From Lysinibacillus fusiformis (GTDB lineage Bacteria > Bacillota > Bacilli > Bacillales_A > Planococcaceae): 64,000 nt of DNA. The notes under the pieces were generated by a model. It made no database searches. It worked only from the letters and a program-made list of their open reading frames with translations, and was not told the origin of the DNA. The translations under genes were made by a program, and so were the position numbers. Every line of letters begins with the position of its first letter. The first letter of the stretch is position 1. Shown here piece after piece: positions 52,415-62,000 of this stretch. The stretch is from contig NZ_PYWL01000001.1 in NCBI RefSeq assembly GCF_003049525.1, positions 620,001-684,000 of the forward strand. The letters run 5' to 3'.

Positions 52415-54385
52415 ATGAAAAAACTATCAATTTTTATGTTATTCATGATGCTTATTAGCGTAATCATTTCGCAACCCCAAAAGGCCTATGCTGATGAGCT
52501 ATCAGGACATATGCATGAAAGTGGTCTGCGTTATTTGATTTCCAAAGGAGCCTTGCTGAAAGATGCTACTGGCAGCTATCGTCCGAATGATACTGTTACA
52601 CGCGGTGAATTCGCCACATACATAGCAAAGGCTTTAAACTTAGAGACAAAGGATAATAGTACGTTTACAGATGTCTCTGACACATATTTATTTGCCAATG
52701 AAATCAAGCTTGCCGCTACTGCTGGCATAATTACCGGCTACACAGATGGCACATTTAAGCCAGATGCACGTATTTCAAGAGAGCATATGGCCGTTATGTT
52801 AATTAGAGCGGTTGATTATTTAAAAATTCCAAAAGGTACTTCCTCTATTACATTTACAGACAATGCTACCATTTTCAAAGATTTCCGTCAGGACATTGCC
52901 ATAGGTGCTCAATTAGGGCTTATTAAAGGAAGCTCTAACGGCATGTTTTTACCTAGAGACAATGCTACAATTGCTGAAGCATCAACATTTATACTTCGCT
53001 TAATTCTCCTTGCTGATACTGTTGAAAATAATAATGGGAATAGTGAAAACAATAGTGGTAATTCCAATAATAATGGGAACTCTGATAACGACAATAATTC
53101 AGGTAATAATAATAATACCAATGCATTTATTGTTAAAGAAATCTCAAATGGTAATCTTGTAGACAAGCAGTCTTATGCTAGTTTTGAAGCTGCTGAAAAA
53201 GCGATGACAAACAGTTCTTTAGTGGTTACTCAAAATAATAAGATTATAAAAATGTCTTCCGGTATTATTGTTACAAATAATTATGTCGCATTAAATTCCG
53301 AAACGATTAAAGATCAAATTGCCGTTGCTGCTAATACAGAAATGGAGTATCTGGGTAGTGATGCCACTCAAGTAAGAGTACGCTTAGCTGGACAAGTTGG
53401 TTCTTTAAAACAAGCAGACGTTACTTTAATCCCTTCTGCTTTAGTAAAGGGACGCGCTTATTATACAAATGAAAATGGTGAAATTAAACATACCTTATAT
53501 GATTATAAAGCCAATAAGTACTCATCTAGTTACGTCTACGGCAAGGCTCCTAGCTTTATGAAGCAAGGTGAGAAGTACTTTAGCTGGGATGGTATTAATT
53601 TTACGAATGGTAACGGCTCTTCAAAGGGAGAAGGCTATAATTACTATCAATTCTTACCTGCTCGTGCTACAACACAATATACAGCTGAAGAAATTGATCA
53701 ATATATTATGAAAAAACTAGCTGAAGTTGAGAGCTCAGGTGCTTCTATTTACAAAGGCGCTACGACAAAAAGTAAACTAATTGGTTTAGGTACCGTGTTA
53801 AAAGATGTCGAAGCGAATGCCCATATTAACGCCATGCTTATTTTAGCACTGGCACAGCATGAAAGTGCCTATGGGATGAGTGATCATGCTCAAAATTTGA
53901 ATAACCTATTTGGTTTATATGTATATGATACAAATCCATTAAACAAAAAATTTGATAGTGTTGGCGCAAACATTAATGAGCTTGTTGAAAAGTTCTTACA
54001 GCCTAATTACATTACGCCTGGAGGACGTTATACAAATGGTTCAGTCGTTGGCTCTAAAGCAATTGGGTTTAACGTAAAATACGCCTCTGACCCTTTCTGG
54101 GGTGCCAAAATTGCTGGACACTACTATCGTGCCGAAAAAGCATTAGGCTATAAAGATGCTAGTAACCCATATAAAATTGCACTAACAACAACAGCTGGTC
54201 TAAACGTTCGTGCTGATGCATCCACACAACAAAGTCCACTATTCACCTTTAATAAAAGTAATATGCCTGTTATCGTCACAGATACAGGTGCTAATGGTTG
54301 GTATCAAGTAATTTCAGATAGATCTCACTCAGAACCTGCTTATATTAGTAAGGATTATATTAAATTCATCACTACTGTAAAGTAA
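52415..54385 (+). CDS. SLH-anchored N-acetylglucosaminidase
   Basis: A 656-residue secreted cell wall hydrolase. It has a signal peptide (about 1-26, ending AYA), three SLH domains (about 30-200; SYRPNDTVTRGEFATYIAKAL, TDGTFKPDARISREHMAVMLI) that bind pyruvylated secondary wall polymer, a very asparagine/serine/glycine-rich linker (about 203-236), an unassigned middle, a glucosaminidase domain (about 440-590; MLILALAQHESAYGMSDHAQN with the catalytic-type Glu, then NNLFGLYVYD) and a C-terminal SH3b domain (TTTAGLNVRADASTQQSPLF). Such endo-beta-N-acetylglucosaminidases (LytD type) cut the glycan chain in vegetative growth. It has an AGGAGG ribosome binding site. Confidence 0.9.
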   Translation: MKKLSIFMLFMMLISVIISQPQKAYADELSGHMHESGLRYLISKGALLKDATGSYRPNDTVTRGEFATYIAKALNLETKDNSTFTDVSDTYLFANEIKLAATAGIITGYTDGTFKPDARISREHMAVMLIRAVDYLKIPKGTSSITFTDNATIFKDFRQDIAIGAQLGLIKGSSNGMFLPRDNATIAEASTFILRLILLADTVENNNGNSENNSGNSNNNGNSDNDNNSGNNNNTNAFIVKEISNGNLVDKQSYASFEAAEKAMTNSSLVVTQNNKIIKMSSGIIVTNNYVALNSETIKDQIAVAANTEMEYLGSDATQVRVRLAGQVGSLKQADVTLIPSALVKGRAYYTNENGEIKHTLYDYKANKYSSSYVYGKAPSFMKQGEKYFSWDGINFTNGNGSSKGEGYNYYQFLPARATTQYTAEEIDQYIMKKLAEVESSGASIYKGATTKSKLIGLGTVLKDVEANAHINAMLILALAQHESAYGMSDHAQNLNNLFGLYVYDTNPLNKKFDSVGANINELVEKFLQPNYITPGGRYTNGSVVGSKAIGFNVKYASDPFWGAKIAGHYYRAEKALGYKDASNPYKIALTTTAGLNVRADASTQQSPLFTFNKSNMPVIVTDTGANGWYQVISDRSHSEPAYISKDYIKFITTVK

Positions 54386-54390
54386 AACTA

Positions 54391-54435
54391 AAAGGCTACC
54401 TCTCTAATAATGGAGGTAGCCTTGTTTGTTTTTTT
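54391..54435 (+). terminator. Terminator of the glucosaminidase gene
   Basis: An 11-bp stem (AAGGCTACCTC at 54392-54402 with GAGGTAGCCTT at 54413-54423) followed by a T-rich tract on the plus strand. Confidence 0.88.
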
Positions 54436-54463
54436 GGAAACCGGGTACTTAATAAGTAAAGAG

Positions 54464-54501
54464 AAAAAACGACCCCAAAGCTAGTAAAACTTTGGCATCG
54501 T
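54464..54501 (-). terminator. Terminator of the amidase gene
   Basis: A 12-base stem with two mismatches (54469-54480 with 54490-54501) followed on the minus strand by six T residues, shortly after the amidase stop codon. Confidence 0.78.
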
Positions 54502-54512
54502 CTCTTCAACTT

Positions 54513-56435
54513 TTATTGTTTTTTATAGTATTGCAAAATACCATTATAAATTGATTCTGCAAATAGATTTACATATTGATCATTTGTCATTTTATTGTGA
54601 TCCTCAGTATTTGTTAAGAAACCAAGCTCCACTAGAATAGATGGAATGACCATATTGCGAATTACGTAGTACTGTTCTTGTTTAACACCACGATTTTTCA
54701 TATTTAAATTGTTAACAATTTGGTTATTTACAAATGTGGCTAAATCTATGTCTTCCTGATACATATCTCCTGTAGATATAGCATAATATGTTTCAGTACC
54801 TTGTGCTGACGAATTGGCAGCAGAATTGACATGGACACTAACAAAAATCTCACCGTAGTTTGCTTGTGTGAAATCTACTCGATCTTGTAATGATGGGTAC
54901 GTATCACCAGTACGTGTCATATACACTTTGGCACCAGCATTCTCTAGTAATTGCTTTACTTGCGTGCTGACCTTTAATGTAATGCTCTTTTCAGAAACAG
55001 AACCTTTTACTGTCCCTGGATCTTTACCACCGTGACCTGGGTCAAGGATGATAACGCGATTTTGTAAAGGTTTAGCTGACTGATTTAATAGTTTTAAATA
55101 AGATTTATGAACATAACCTGTTTGTCCATTGTATGTGATTTCTGCCCAGTAACCGCTTATGCTATTAACTTGGACATACTCTCCTTTATTCAGCTTGAAA
55201 AGTACTGCTGACGTTGAATTACTTTGACTGCGCACATTTAGGTTAGCAACCGTTACTCTTCCTAGTACATCTCCTGAAGTAACAGGTGGTGTTCCTGGAT
55301 CTGGATTAGGATTAGGCTTCTCTTCTTCAACCGTATCCGTTGTACTATTAGCTACCACATAACCTGGTAAACCATTCACTTGTGTTAAATAGTAGCCGCC
55401 TACTGTTTTATATACTGGTAATTTAACATTTGCTTTAATCGTTGAAATTACTTTTGCTGAAGAAGTTGGCTTTACATATAGGTTAACAGCATTTTTTGTC
55501 GTTACTTCTTTTTCGACTGCTCCTAACGCATTGCCATCTGCATCTAAAAATTCAGCATATTGTTTAAAAATATAAGCATAAGCACCTTTATAAGATACTT
55601 TTAACCAATTACCTTCAACTGCATATACTGATAATTTACCGCCTGTATTGACTTTACCTACAATGTTCGTAGTTGAAGCGCTATCCGTTGATTTACGAAT
55701 ATTTAAACCATCTGTAGTAACTTTTACTAAGCCAATAACCTGAGATGTATCAGGTACCGTTACACCTTTTACAGGCAATTCTAAACGATATTTCTCACTT
55801 TTTGCACGTGCCACAAATAATGAGAATTGTGAACGTGTCACCGTGCTGTTTGGTAAATACGTTTTACCTGTTCCGTTAGTAATACCATTATAATAGATTG
55901 TATTGATGTACTTCACATATTCGTGTGTGATTCCTACATCTGTAAATGGTGAATCGATTCCCTCATACTCACTTGTATCTAAATTAAATGCCTTTGTTAA
56001 GACATAACTCATTTCTCCACGAGTTAGAGCTTTGTTTGGCAGAAATTCACCTTTTATATTTTTGTCGAAGAAACCTAATTGTACAGCACGTTCTATATAA
56101 CCTGACATTTCAGTGCCTACTGTAACATCTGAAAAGCTAGATTTATTTACGATTAATGGTTTGTTTCCGGAGGCAACGACAACCATTTTGGCTGCTTGTC
56201 CTCTCGTTACATTGTTATTTGGGCCAAAAACTCTTTTACCATTCACAAAATAGCCTTGGATAACACCCAAACTTACTAAATAATTAATTTCTTCATAGGC
56301 TGGGTGATTTTTAGTGACATCTTCAAATGTAATATTTGAGTTGGTAGCTGCACTGACACTTGCACTATGTATCGTAAACATAGAAGCCGAAATGAATAAG
56401 ACGCACAAGATAAGACTAATTTTTTTGATGTTCAA
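54513..56435 (-). CDS. SLH-anchored N-acetylmuramoyl-L-alanine amidase
   Basis: A 640-residue secreted amidase that cuts the bond between MurNAc and the stem peptide. It has a signal peptide (about 1-29), three SLH domains (about 35-215; GPNNNVTRGQAAKMVV, PNKALTRGEMSYVLTKAF, LPNSTVTRSQFSLFVARA), three SH3b-like modules (about 235-445; GLNIRKSTDSAST, NLNVRSQSNSTSAVLF), a proline-rich linker (PNPNPDPGTPP) and an Amidase_3 zinc domain (about 455-638). The zinc and catalytic residues are in DPGHGGKDPG, VSEKSITLKV, SVHVNSAANS and ILVELGFLTN. It starts with TTG at 56435, with GGGAGG 10 bases upstream. It is convergent with the glucosaminidase. Confidence 0.92.
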   Translation of the reverse strand: MNIKKISLILCVLFISASMFTIHSASVSAATNSNITFEDVTKNHPAYEEINYLVSLGVIQGYFVNGKRVFGPNNNVTRGQAAKMVVVASGNKPLIVNKSSFSDVTVGTEMSGYIERAVQLGFFDKNIKGEFLPNKALTRGEMSYVLTKAFNLDTSEYEGIDSPFTDVGITHEYVKYINTIYYNGITNGTGKTYLPNSTVTRSQFSLFVARAKSEKYRLELPVKGVTVPDTSQVIGLVKVTTDGLNIRKSTDSASTTNIVGKVNTGGKLSVYAVEGNWLKVSYKGAYAYIFKQYAEFLDADGNALGAVEKEVTTKNAVNLYVKPTSSAKVISTIKANVKLPVYKTVGGYYLTQVNGLPGYVVANSTTDTVEEEKPNPNPDPGTPPVTSGDVLGRVTVANLNVRSQSNSTSAVLFKLNKGEYVQVNSISGYWAEITYNGQTGYVHKSYLKLLNQSAKPLQNRVIILDPGHGGKDPGTVKGSVSEKSITLKVSTQVKQLLENAGAKVYMTRTGDTYPSLQDRVDFTQANYGEIFVSVHVNSAANSSAQGTETYYAISTGDMYQEDIDLATFVNNQIVNNLNMKNRGVKQEQYYVIRNMVIPSILVELGFLTNTEDHNKMTNDQYVNLFAESIYNGILQYYKKQ

Positions 56436-56564
56436 TGTCTTATTTCCTCCCTTCTTGTTCTCTTAACGTGTCCATTTTAACAAAATTAGCTAAATAATGC
56501 ATCATACAATAGAACTGTTAAATTATATTTTCCATATCACTTCCTCTCCTAAGTAGTTATCATA

Positions 56565-56599
56565 AAAATAGAAGAGTCTGCGATTGCAAACCCTTCTTC
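56565..56599 (-). terminator. Terminator of the NlpC/P60-SLH gene
   Basis: A hairpin (GAAGAGTCTGC at 56571-56581 with GCAAACCCTTCTTC at 56586-56599, a few mismatches) followed on the minus strand by TATTTTTATG, about 70 bases after the stop codon. Confidence 0.65.
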
Positions 56600-56668
56600 C
56601 ATTATACGCTATTCAAAAGATCAATTCTTGCAATCTATGACAAAATTAACATGTAAAATTCAAGAAAT

Positions 56669-57580
56669 TTATTGTTGAATTCTTTCAATGAAAACTTTAA
56701 GTTGTTTGATTTTTAGTAATTCATCAGTGCCAAAGCTTCCATCTCCATCGCCATTTGTAACACCATTAGAAGCGAGGATAGAAACATAATTACTAGCCCA
56801 GTTATTTTGAGGAACATCATTGAATGCTACTGTTTCTCCTTGGTTTTCAAGACCGAAAGCTAGTACTAAAACTTTAGCGATTTGTGCACGTGTAATTGGT
56901 GACGACGGGTTGAACTTACCGTTCGCATCGCCTTCAAAGATCCCCAATTTTTCAACAGCGGCAATTGCACCTGCATTTGCGTTTGTTGGTTTCACATCTA
57001 CAAAATTAGTAGTTGTATTAGAAGTATCTAAGTTTAAAGCTTTTGCAATTTGTACAGCAACTTCTGCACGAGAAGCATATACTGAAAAGTCAATTGCAGC
57101 TTTTTTAACTTCAGCTTGTTGTTGCGCATCAAATGTTGCCACACGTTTAGCCCCTACATAACGAGAAGCCCAATAATATGGATCATTAACACTTGAGTAG
57201 CTAACGCCTTGACCTGTTTGAGAGTGGATCATATTACCATTACCTATGTATATACCCACATGTGAAATACCACTACCACTTGTATTGAAAAATACTAAAT
57301 CGCCAACTTGTAGATCACTCTTTGCTACTGCATTACCTTGTTGGTATTGAGAGCCTGATGTACGATTTAATTGAATACCTAAGTCTGAAAATACTTTAGA
57401 AGTGAATCCAGAGCAATCAAAACCACTTGTTGTTGTACCACCGTATTTATATGGAATACCTAAATATTTAGAAGCTGTGTCAGTGACATCGTCTTTTGTC
57501 GCTGCTTCAGCAGTATTTATATGAGTTGTTGAAAATAACATGAAAGATGCAAAAATCGGTAATAACCATTTCTTATTCAT
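56669..57580 (-). CDS. NlpC/P60 endopeptidase with C-terminal SLH domains
   Basis: A 303-residue secreted hydrolase with the catalytic domain first. It has a signal peptide (about 1-26, ending AEAA), an NlpC/P60 domain (about 28-147) with catalytic Cys in GFDCSGFTSKVF and His in SHVGIYIGNGNMIHSQ, then SLH domains (about 165-303; DVKPTNANAGAIAAVEKLGIFEG, NPSSPITRAQIAKVLVLAFG, NGVTNGDGDGSFGTDELLKI). The last SLH repeat is degenerate at its end. The enzyme probably cuts stem peptides of peptidoglycan and is held at the wall through its SLH part. It is a single gene on the minus strand. Confidence 0.92.
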   Translation of the reverse strand: MNKKWLLPIFASFMLFSTTHINTAEAATKDDVTDTASKYLGIPYKYGGTTTSGFDCSGFTSKVFSDLGIQLNRTSGSQYQQGNAVAKSDLQVGDLVFFNTSGSGISHVGIYIGNGNMIHSQTGQGVSYSSVNDPYYWASRYVGAKRVATFDAQQQAEVKKAAIDFSVYASRAEVAVQIAKALNLDTSNTTTNFVDVKPTNANAGAIAAVEKLGIFEGDANGKFNPSSPITRAQIAKVLVLAFGLENQGETVAFNDVPQNNWASNYVSILASNGVTNGDGDGSFGTDELLKIKQLKVFIERIQQ

Positions 57581-57678
57581 ACTTTTGTTATACCCCTCTC
57601 AAAACTTTTTTGCCTATAAATAGACTATCATAAAAGAAGCTCTTGTTATTTTTCATTTGTGTAACGGTTTTAGACAGC

Positions 57679-57722
57679 AAAAAAACGCTGTAATACCAAC
57701 GTTTGGTGGTATTTCCAGCGTT
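57679..57722 (-). terminator. Terminator of the CAP-SLH gene
   Basis: A 17-base imperfect stem (57684-57700 with 57706-57722) followed on the minus strand by seven T residues. Confidence 0.85.
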
Positions 57723-57801
57723 AAAAGAGGGATTTTTTTATCATATTTTGAAGCTTTCGTAACATTACTGTAATATTAGAGCTCCTTTGTTACACAACAA
57801 C

Positions 57802-58869
57802 TTATTGACTAGAAAACATTTGAACCCAATAGTAATTTTCTTTGCTATCCTGCGCTATTGCAACACCTGTATTCGTATAATGTTCTTTCAAAATGTTATC
57901 GCGATGACTAGGTGAAGCCATCCATGCCTTTACAGCAATCTCGGGCGTTTGAATATTTCTGGCGATATTTTCTCCAAAGCTCGTATAATCATAATCAAAT
58001 AAAGTCGCTAAATCCCATGGGGCACCATAAAACGGCGAAACGTGTTCAAAATAATGGCGGTTCACCATATCCTGCGCTTTAATGATTGCGATTTGTGTCA
58101 ATTTTGGATCATACACAACAGGTTCTAGCTTTTTCTTTTGTCTTTCAACATTAATTAACTGAATAACCTTTTTCGACCATTCGGTAGAAAGGTTGACTGT
58201 TGGAATATAATCCTTTGCCAAATAATCATAAGCCACTTCTAATTTGTTTATTTTTTGCTGAAAATAAATACTTCGTTCAACGAACACAGCAAATTGGGCG
58301 CGTGTCACTAACTGATCAGGTGCAAAGTGTTTAGCGTCTACCCCACTGATAATGCCTATATCAGCAAGCGATTCAATATAATTATGTGCCCAATGCGTCT
58401 GAGGAATATCTGCGAATTGGGTATTATTTTTGTTATCAACCTTAAATTGATACGCTAATGCTAGCATTTTTGCCACCTGCATTCGCTTTAAAGGCTCCTC
58501 AGGATGAAAGTCTTCCCCTTTTTGGATAACCCCCAGTTTAACAAGCTGACAAATCTCTTTGTAATAGGGATGACTAGCAGGGACATCCTTAAATTTTGTC
58601 GTATTTGCTATGTCTACATTGGTCTGAATAGATCGAGCAATGGCAGCAGCAGCCTCTGCCCTTGTAATTGCCTGCTCCGGTTTAAATTTGTTATCGCTAT
58701 ATGTAGTCATATATTGCTTTGTTAGCATATGTTGTATCGAAGCATTTGCCCAATATGCATTCGAAACATCCACAACTTTGGCAGATGCCGCTTCTACCTG
58801 ACTTAAACTTGTTAAACTTCCTACGGTTGCAGCTATTGAAAGGATGATGATACTCAGAATTTTTTTCAA
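57802..58869 (-). CDS. SLH-anchored CAP-domain protein
   Basis: A 355-residue exported protein with signal peptide (about 1-28), three SLH domains (about 30-205; FKPEQAITRAEAAAAIARSI, HPEEPLKRMQVAKMLALAY, FAPDQLVTRAQFAVFVERS) and a C-terminal CAP/SCP domain (about 225-355). The CAP cavity residues are visible: INVERQKKKLEPV, HYFEHVSPFYGAPW (His), FGENIARN (Glu), SPSHRDNILKEHYTNTGVA (His). CAP proteins such as YkwD in Bacillus are secreted and of uncertain role, some with cation-binding or wall functions. The combination with SLH suggests wall tethering. It ends at a terminator. Confidence 0.9.
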   Translation of the reverse strand: MKKILSIIILSIAATVGSLTSLSQVEAASAKVVDVSNAYWANASIQHMLTKQYMTTYSDNKFKPEQAITRAEAAAAIARSIQTNVDIANTTKFKDVPASHPYYKEICQLVKLGVIQKGEDFHPEEPLKRMQVAKMLALAYQFKVDNKNNTQFADIPQTHWAHNYIESLADIGIISGVDAKHFAPDQLVTRAQFAVFVERSIYFQQKINKLEVAYDYLAKDYIPTVNLSTEWSKKVIQLINVERQKKKLEPVVYDPKLTQIAIIKAQDMVNRHYFEHVSPFYGAPWDLATLFDYDYTSFGENIARNIQTPEIAVKAWMASPSHRDNILKEHYTNTGVAIAQDSKENYYWVQMFSSQ

Positions 58870-59032
58870 CAGGGCTACCTCCTCAATATGTCAAATATGT
58901 AGCAAACGGCGCTTTTTCATCACTGAAGTGGAGAAACGAAAATTCACCATACATACTATATGATACGAAATTTGAATAAGATAGTTTCACTTTTTTTGGA
59001 AAATAATACATTGATTCATCATTTATCATTAT

Positions 59033-59074
59033 AAAAGGAGTTTTCCCTTAATATTCGTTGGGAAAACTCCTTTT
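59033..59074. terminator. Terminator at the 3' end of the helical-repeat gene
   Basis: A perfect 15-bp stem (59033-59047 with 59060-59074) with a T run on the plus strand and a shorter TTTT on the minus strand, just after the stop of the 1331-residue gene. It probably terminates that minus-strand gene. Confidence 0.75.
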
Positions 59075-59082
59075 TTCTCATA

Positions 59083-62000
59083 CTATTGAATCATTTTAAG
59101 ATATTCTTCTAAAATACGATAGTTATACACTAATCCCTGTTGCTCTATCGACAATGAGCTGTAGTCTTTTTGAGCTGCTAATACTTTTTTCTCGAATGAT
59201 GAGCTATCTGGATCGATATTGCCAATCGCTTGAACGACCTTGAGAACGGCAGCCACATCTTTTTCAGCCTGTTTGAGTAAGTCTTCATTGATGACTTGCC
59301 CCCGTACTTTAGAATCCAATGCCTGATAAGCAGCTACGGCATTGGCCACATCCTCTATATACGTTGGTGAACTTGGAGAAAGTCCTGCAATCATTTCAAC
59401 GACCTTCTTGACATCGGCCATACTTTTCTCCGCCTCTAATAGAATTGAATAATTGGAGATACGCTGTTTATCTGTCGTATTCAAACTATCGTATTCTTTA
59501 CGTACAGCTTCAACCATACCAAAGTAGAATTTATCCTTAGGATTTAATTTTGCAATGTTATTATAGACCTTTATCACGTTGTCTAAGGATAGTAACAATT
59601 GGTCGTTATACACATAACGTCTTTGGTCAGCATTTAGCTTGTCGTAAGCTTTTAAAATCTTTTGATATTGACTATCCATATCCTTAGCAGTTAAGAGACG
59701 ATCAATATCCTCCACAATACTTATAACGGGCTTAATCAGCTTTTCTTGGTCTTGTAATACTCTGTAGTTTTCCACAGCTCGTTGCTGATCCTTTGGTAAA
59801 GCATTATAAGCAGCACGAATTTCTTGAATACGTTTTACATACTGCTTCGGATCAACAGATGGTAATGCATCAATCATTTGCATTACATTGCCAGCTCCTA
59901 GAATACTTGACTCAGCAGCCTGCAATAAATAGTAGTTTGTCACATATTGCTGCAAATCAGCAGGTAATGCATCATATAGTGAACGGGCTCTTGCTGTATC
60001 TTGAAGGAATGTATTACTTGAAGATTTTAGTTTGCTAATCAATTCAACAACATTGGATACAGGCTCATATTTTAAGAGTACATCAATATTGTCGATGTAT
60101 TTCTTCTGATCTTTCGATAGTTTGTCATATGCCTTACGGACAGAGTTAACCTTACTAACAAAGCTTTTCGATTCTGGATCAAGTTCATTAATTTGTACCA
60201 TCACAGTTAAAATAGGCTTAACCTCTTTTTCACGCGTTGTTAAATCTTTAATATTCGTCACTAATTTCTTTTGGTTCGATGACAGCTTATCATAGGCAAC
60301 ACGTGCATTCATCAGCTTTGTTAAATAGTCTCCATCCTGCACTTCTGTTAATTTGATTAGCTCAATTACGCCCTCAGCTAACCCCTGTTCATTTTCAGCA
60401 GCTACAAGTGCATCATAGTTGATAATGGCTTGCTTCTTCTCCTCAGATAATGCATCGTAAAGCTCACGTGCCGTTTTCATATCTTGGTAGAATGTTTTAC
60501 TTGTTGGCTTTAACGAAGCAATCAGGCCAATTAATGAAGCCACATCCTCGACAGCTGTAAGATTCGTATAGTTCGTCACATGTTTTTTTGAAACTTCATC
60601 AAGGGCATTATAAGCCTTCCGTGCGGCAAGTACCTTTTTTGTATAATCCTTACTCGTTGGGTCCAATGCATTGATCATTTGAATAACCTTGATAACGGCT
60701 TTATTGCTCTTTTCATAATTACTTAAAGTTTTTGCCTGCTCCACAAGCTTCTGCGCATTTTTATCTAATGCTTTATAGGCTGTAGTTAGCTCCGCTACCT
60801 TTTGGACAAATGTGTCCGGATTTTCATTCGCTAATGCAAGAACACGTTCATCGAATGCCTTTGCCATTTCGATATAGGCTTGTGCTTTTATAAGATCAGG
60901 ATAATTAATAACCTGGGCTTGATCTGTTAATGCTGTATATGCATCTGTTGCTGCTTTCACATCATCCTTATACGTTTTTCTAGAAGGATTTAATGCATTA
61001 ATTTTCACAATTACGTCTATTACAGGTACAACCTCTTTTAAATTCTTATAATTTTTGACATAGGTTTTATTTTTATCATCTAGCTTAGCGTAGGCTGTAT
61101 AAGCTGATTTGGCTTTAGAAATATAGCTCTTAGAGGATGGATCAAGCTTTTCAAATTGTGAAATAACATTCACAACCGTTTTATATGATTTCTCTAAATC
61201 AGTTAAAACTTTAATATTCGTTACACGGCTTTTTGCCGAAGAAGGGAGTTTATCATAGGCTGCTCGAGCAGCTAAAATCTCCGTGATCATATCATTTGAT
61301 TGACTTAGCTTTGATATTTGCTGAATCACACCTGCTATTACTAAATCTTCATTTAAAAGATTGAATAATTTCTCTTCAAGTTTACTTTTCATTTCAGCCA
61401 ATGGAGCCGCGTCATTACCATTCCCAGCATTTAACGCCGTCACCTTTGATTGCAGTTCCGTAATTTGGGTCTTGTAATCTGGCATTGTCGGTTTAAGGGC
61501 ATTGACTTGTTTCGATAAAGTCGCATATTGGTATAGAAGATTTAAGCGATCTTTATTTTGCACAAATTCCTTTTCTTCCATAGCCAATTTGTCAAAGGCC
61601 GACTGAGCAGCAAATGTTTTGCTCTCAAATGTAGAAGCTTTAGGATCAATACCGTCAATTAATTTGTCCACGCTTATAGATGCATTGTAAACCTTCTCCC
61701 ACTTTGTTAGCTCAGCAAGATTATTGACAATTTTTTTGACATTTGCCGCGTTAATAGTAGTTCCAGTTGTTGCTGGTGGTGGCACATCATAGGCAGTACG
61801 AGCAGCTTTGATTGCCTCCACTTTATCTGGAGCACTTGCAATTGCCAAAATAAGTCCTTCGATTTTTTCAGCAGAAGCAATATTTGCTACTGCTACATTT
61901 AGATCCGTTGTATTTTTTACAAGTTCTTTATCAATTGTTAATGAATCATACATCACTTTAATCGCGTTTACTTCTGTACGATATGCCGCCTCATTGGATA

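Noticed and set aside
59793..60038. 81-codon plus-strand frame inside the helical-repeat gene
   Set aside because: It is an antisense shadow of a strongly repetitive coding sequence, with no ribosome binding site and no family resemblance.
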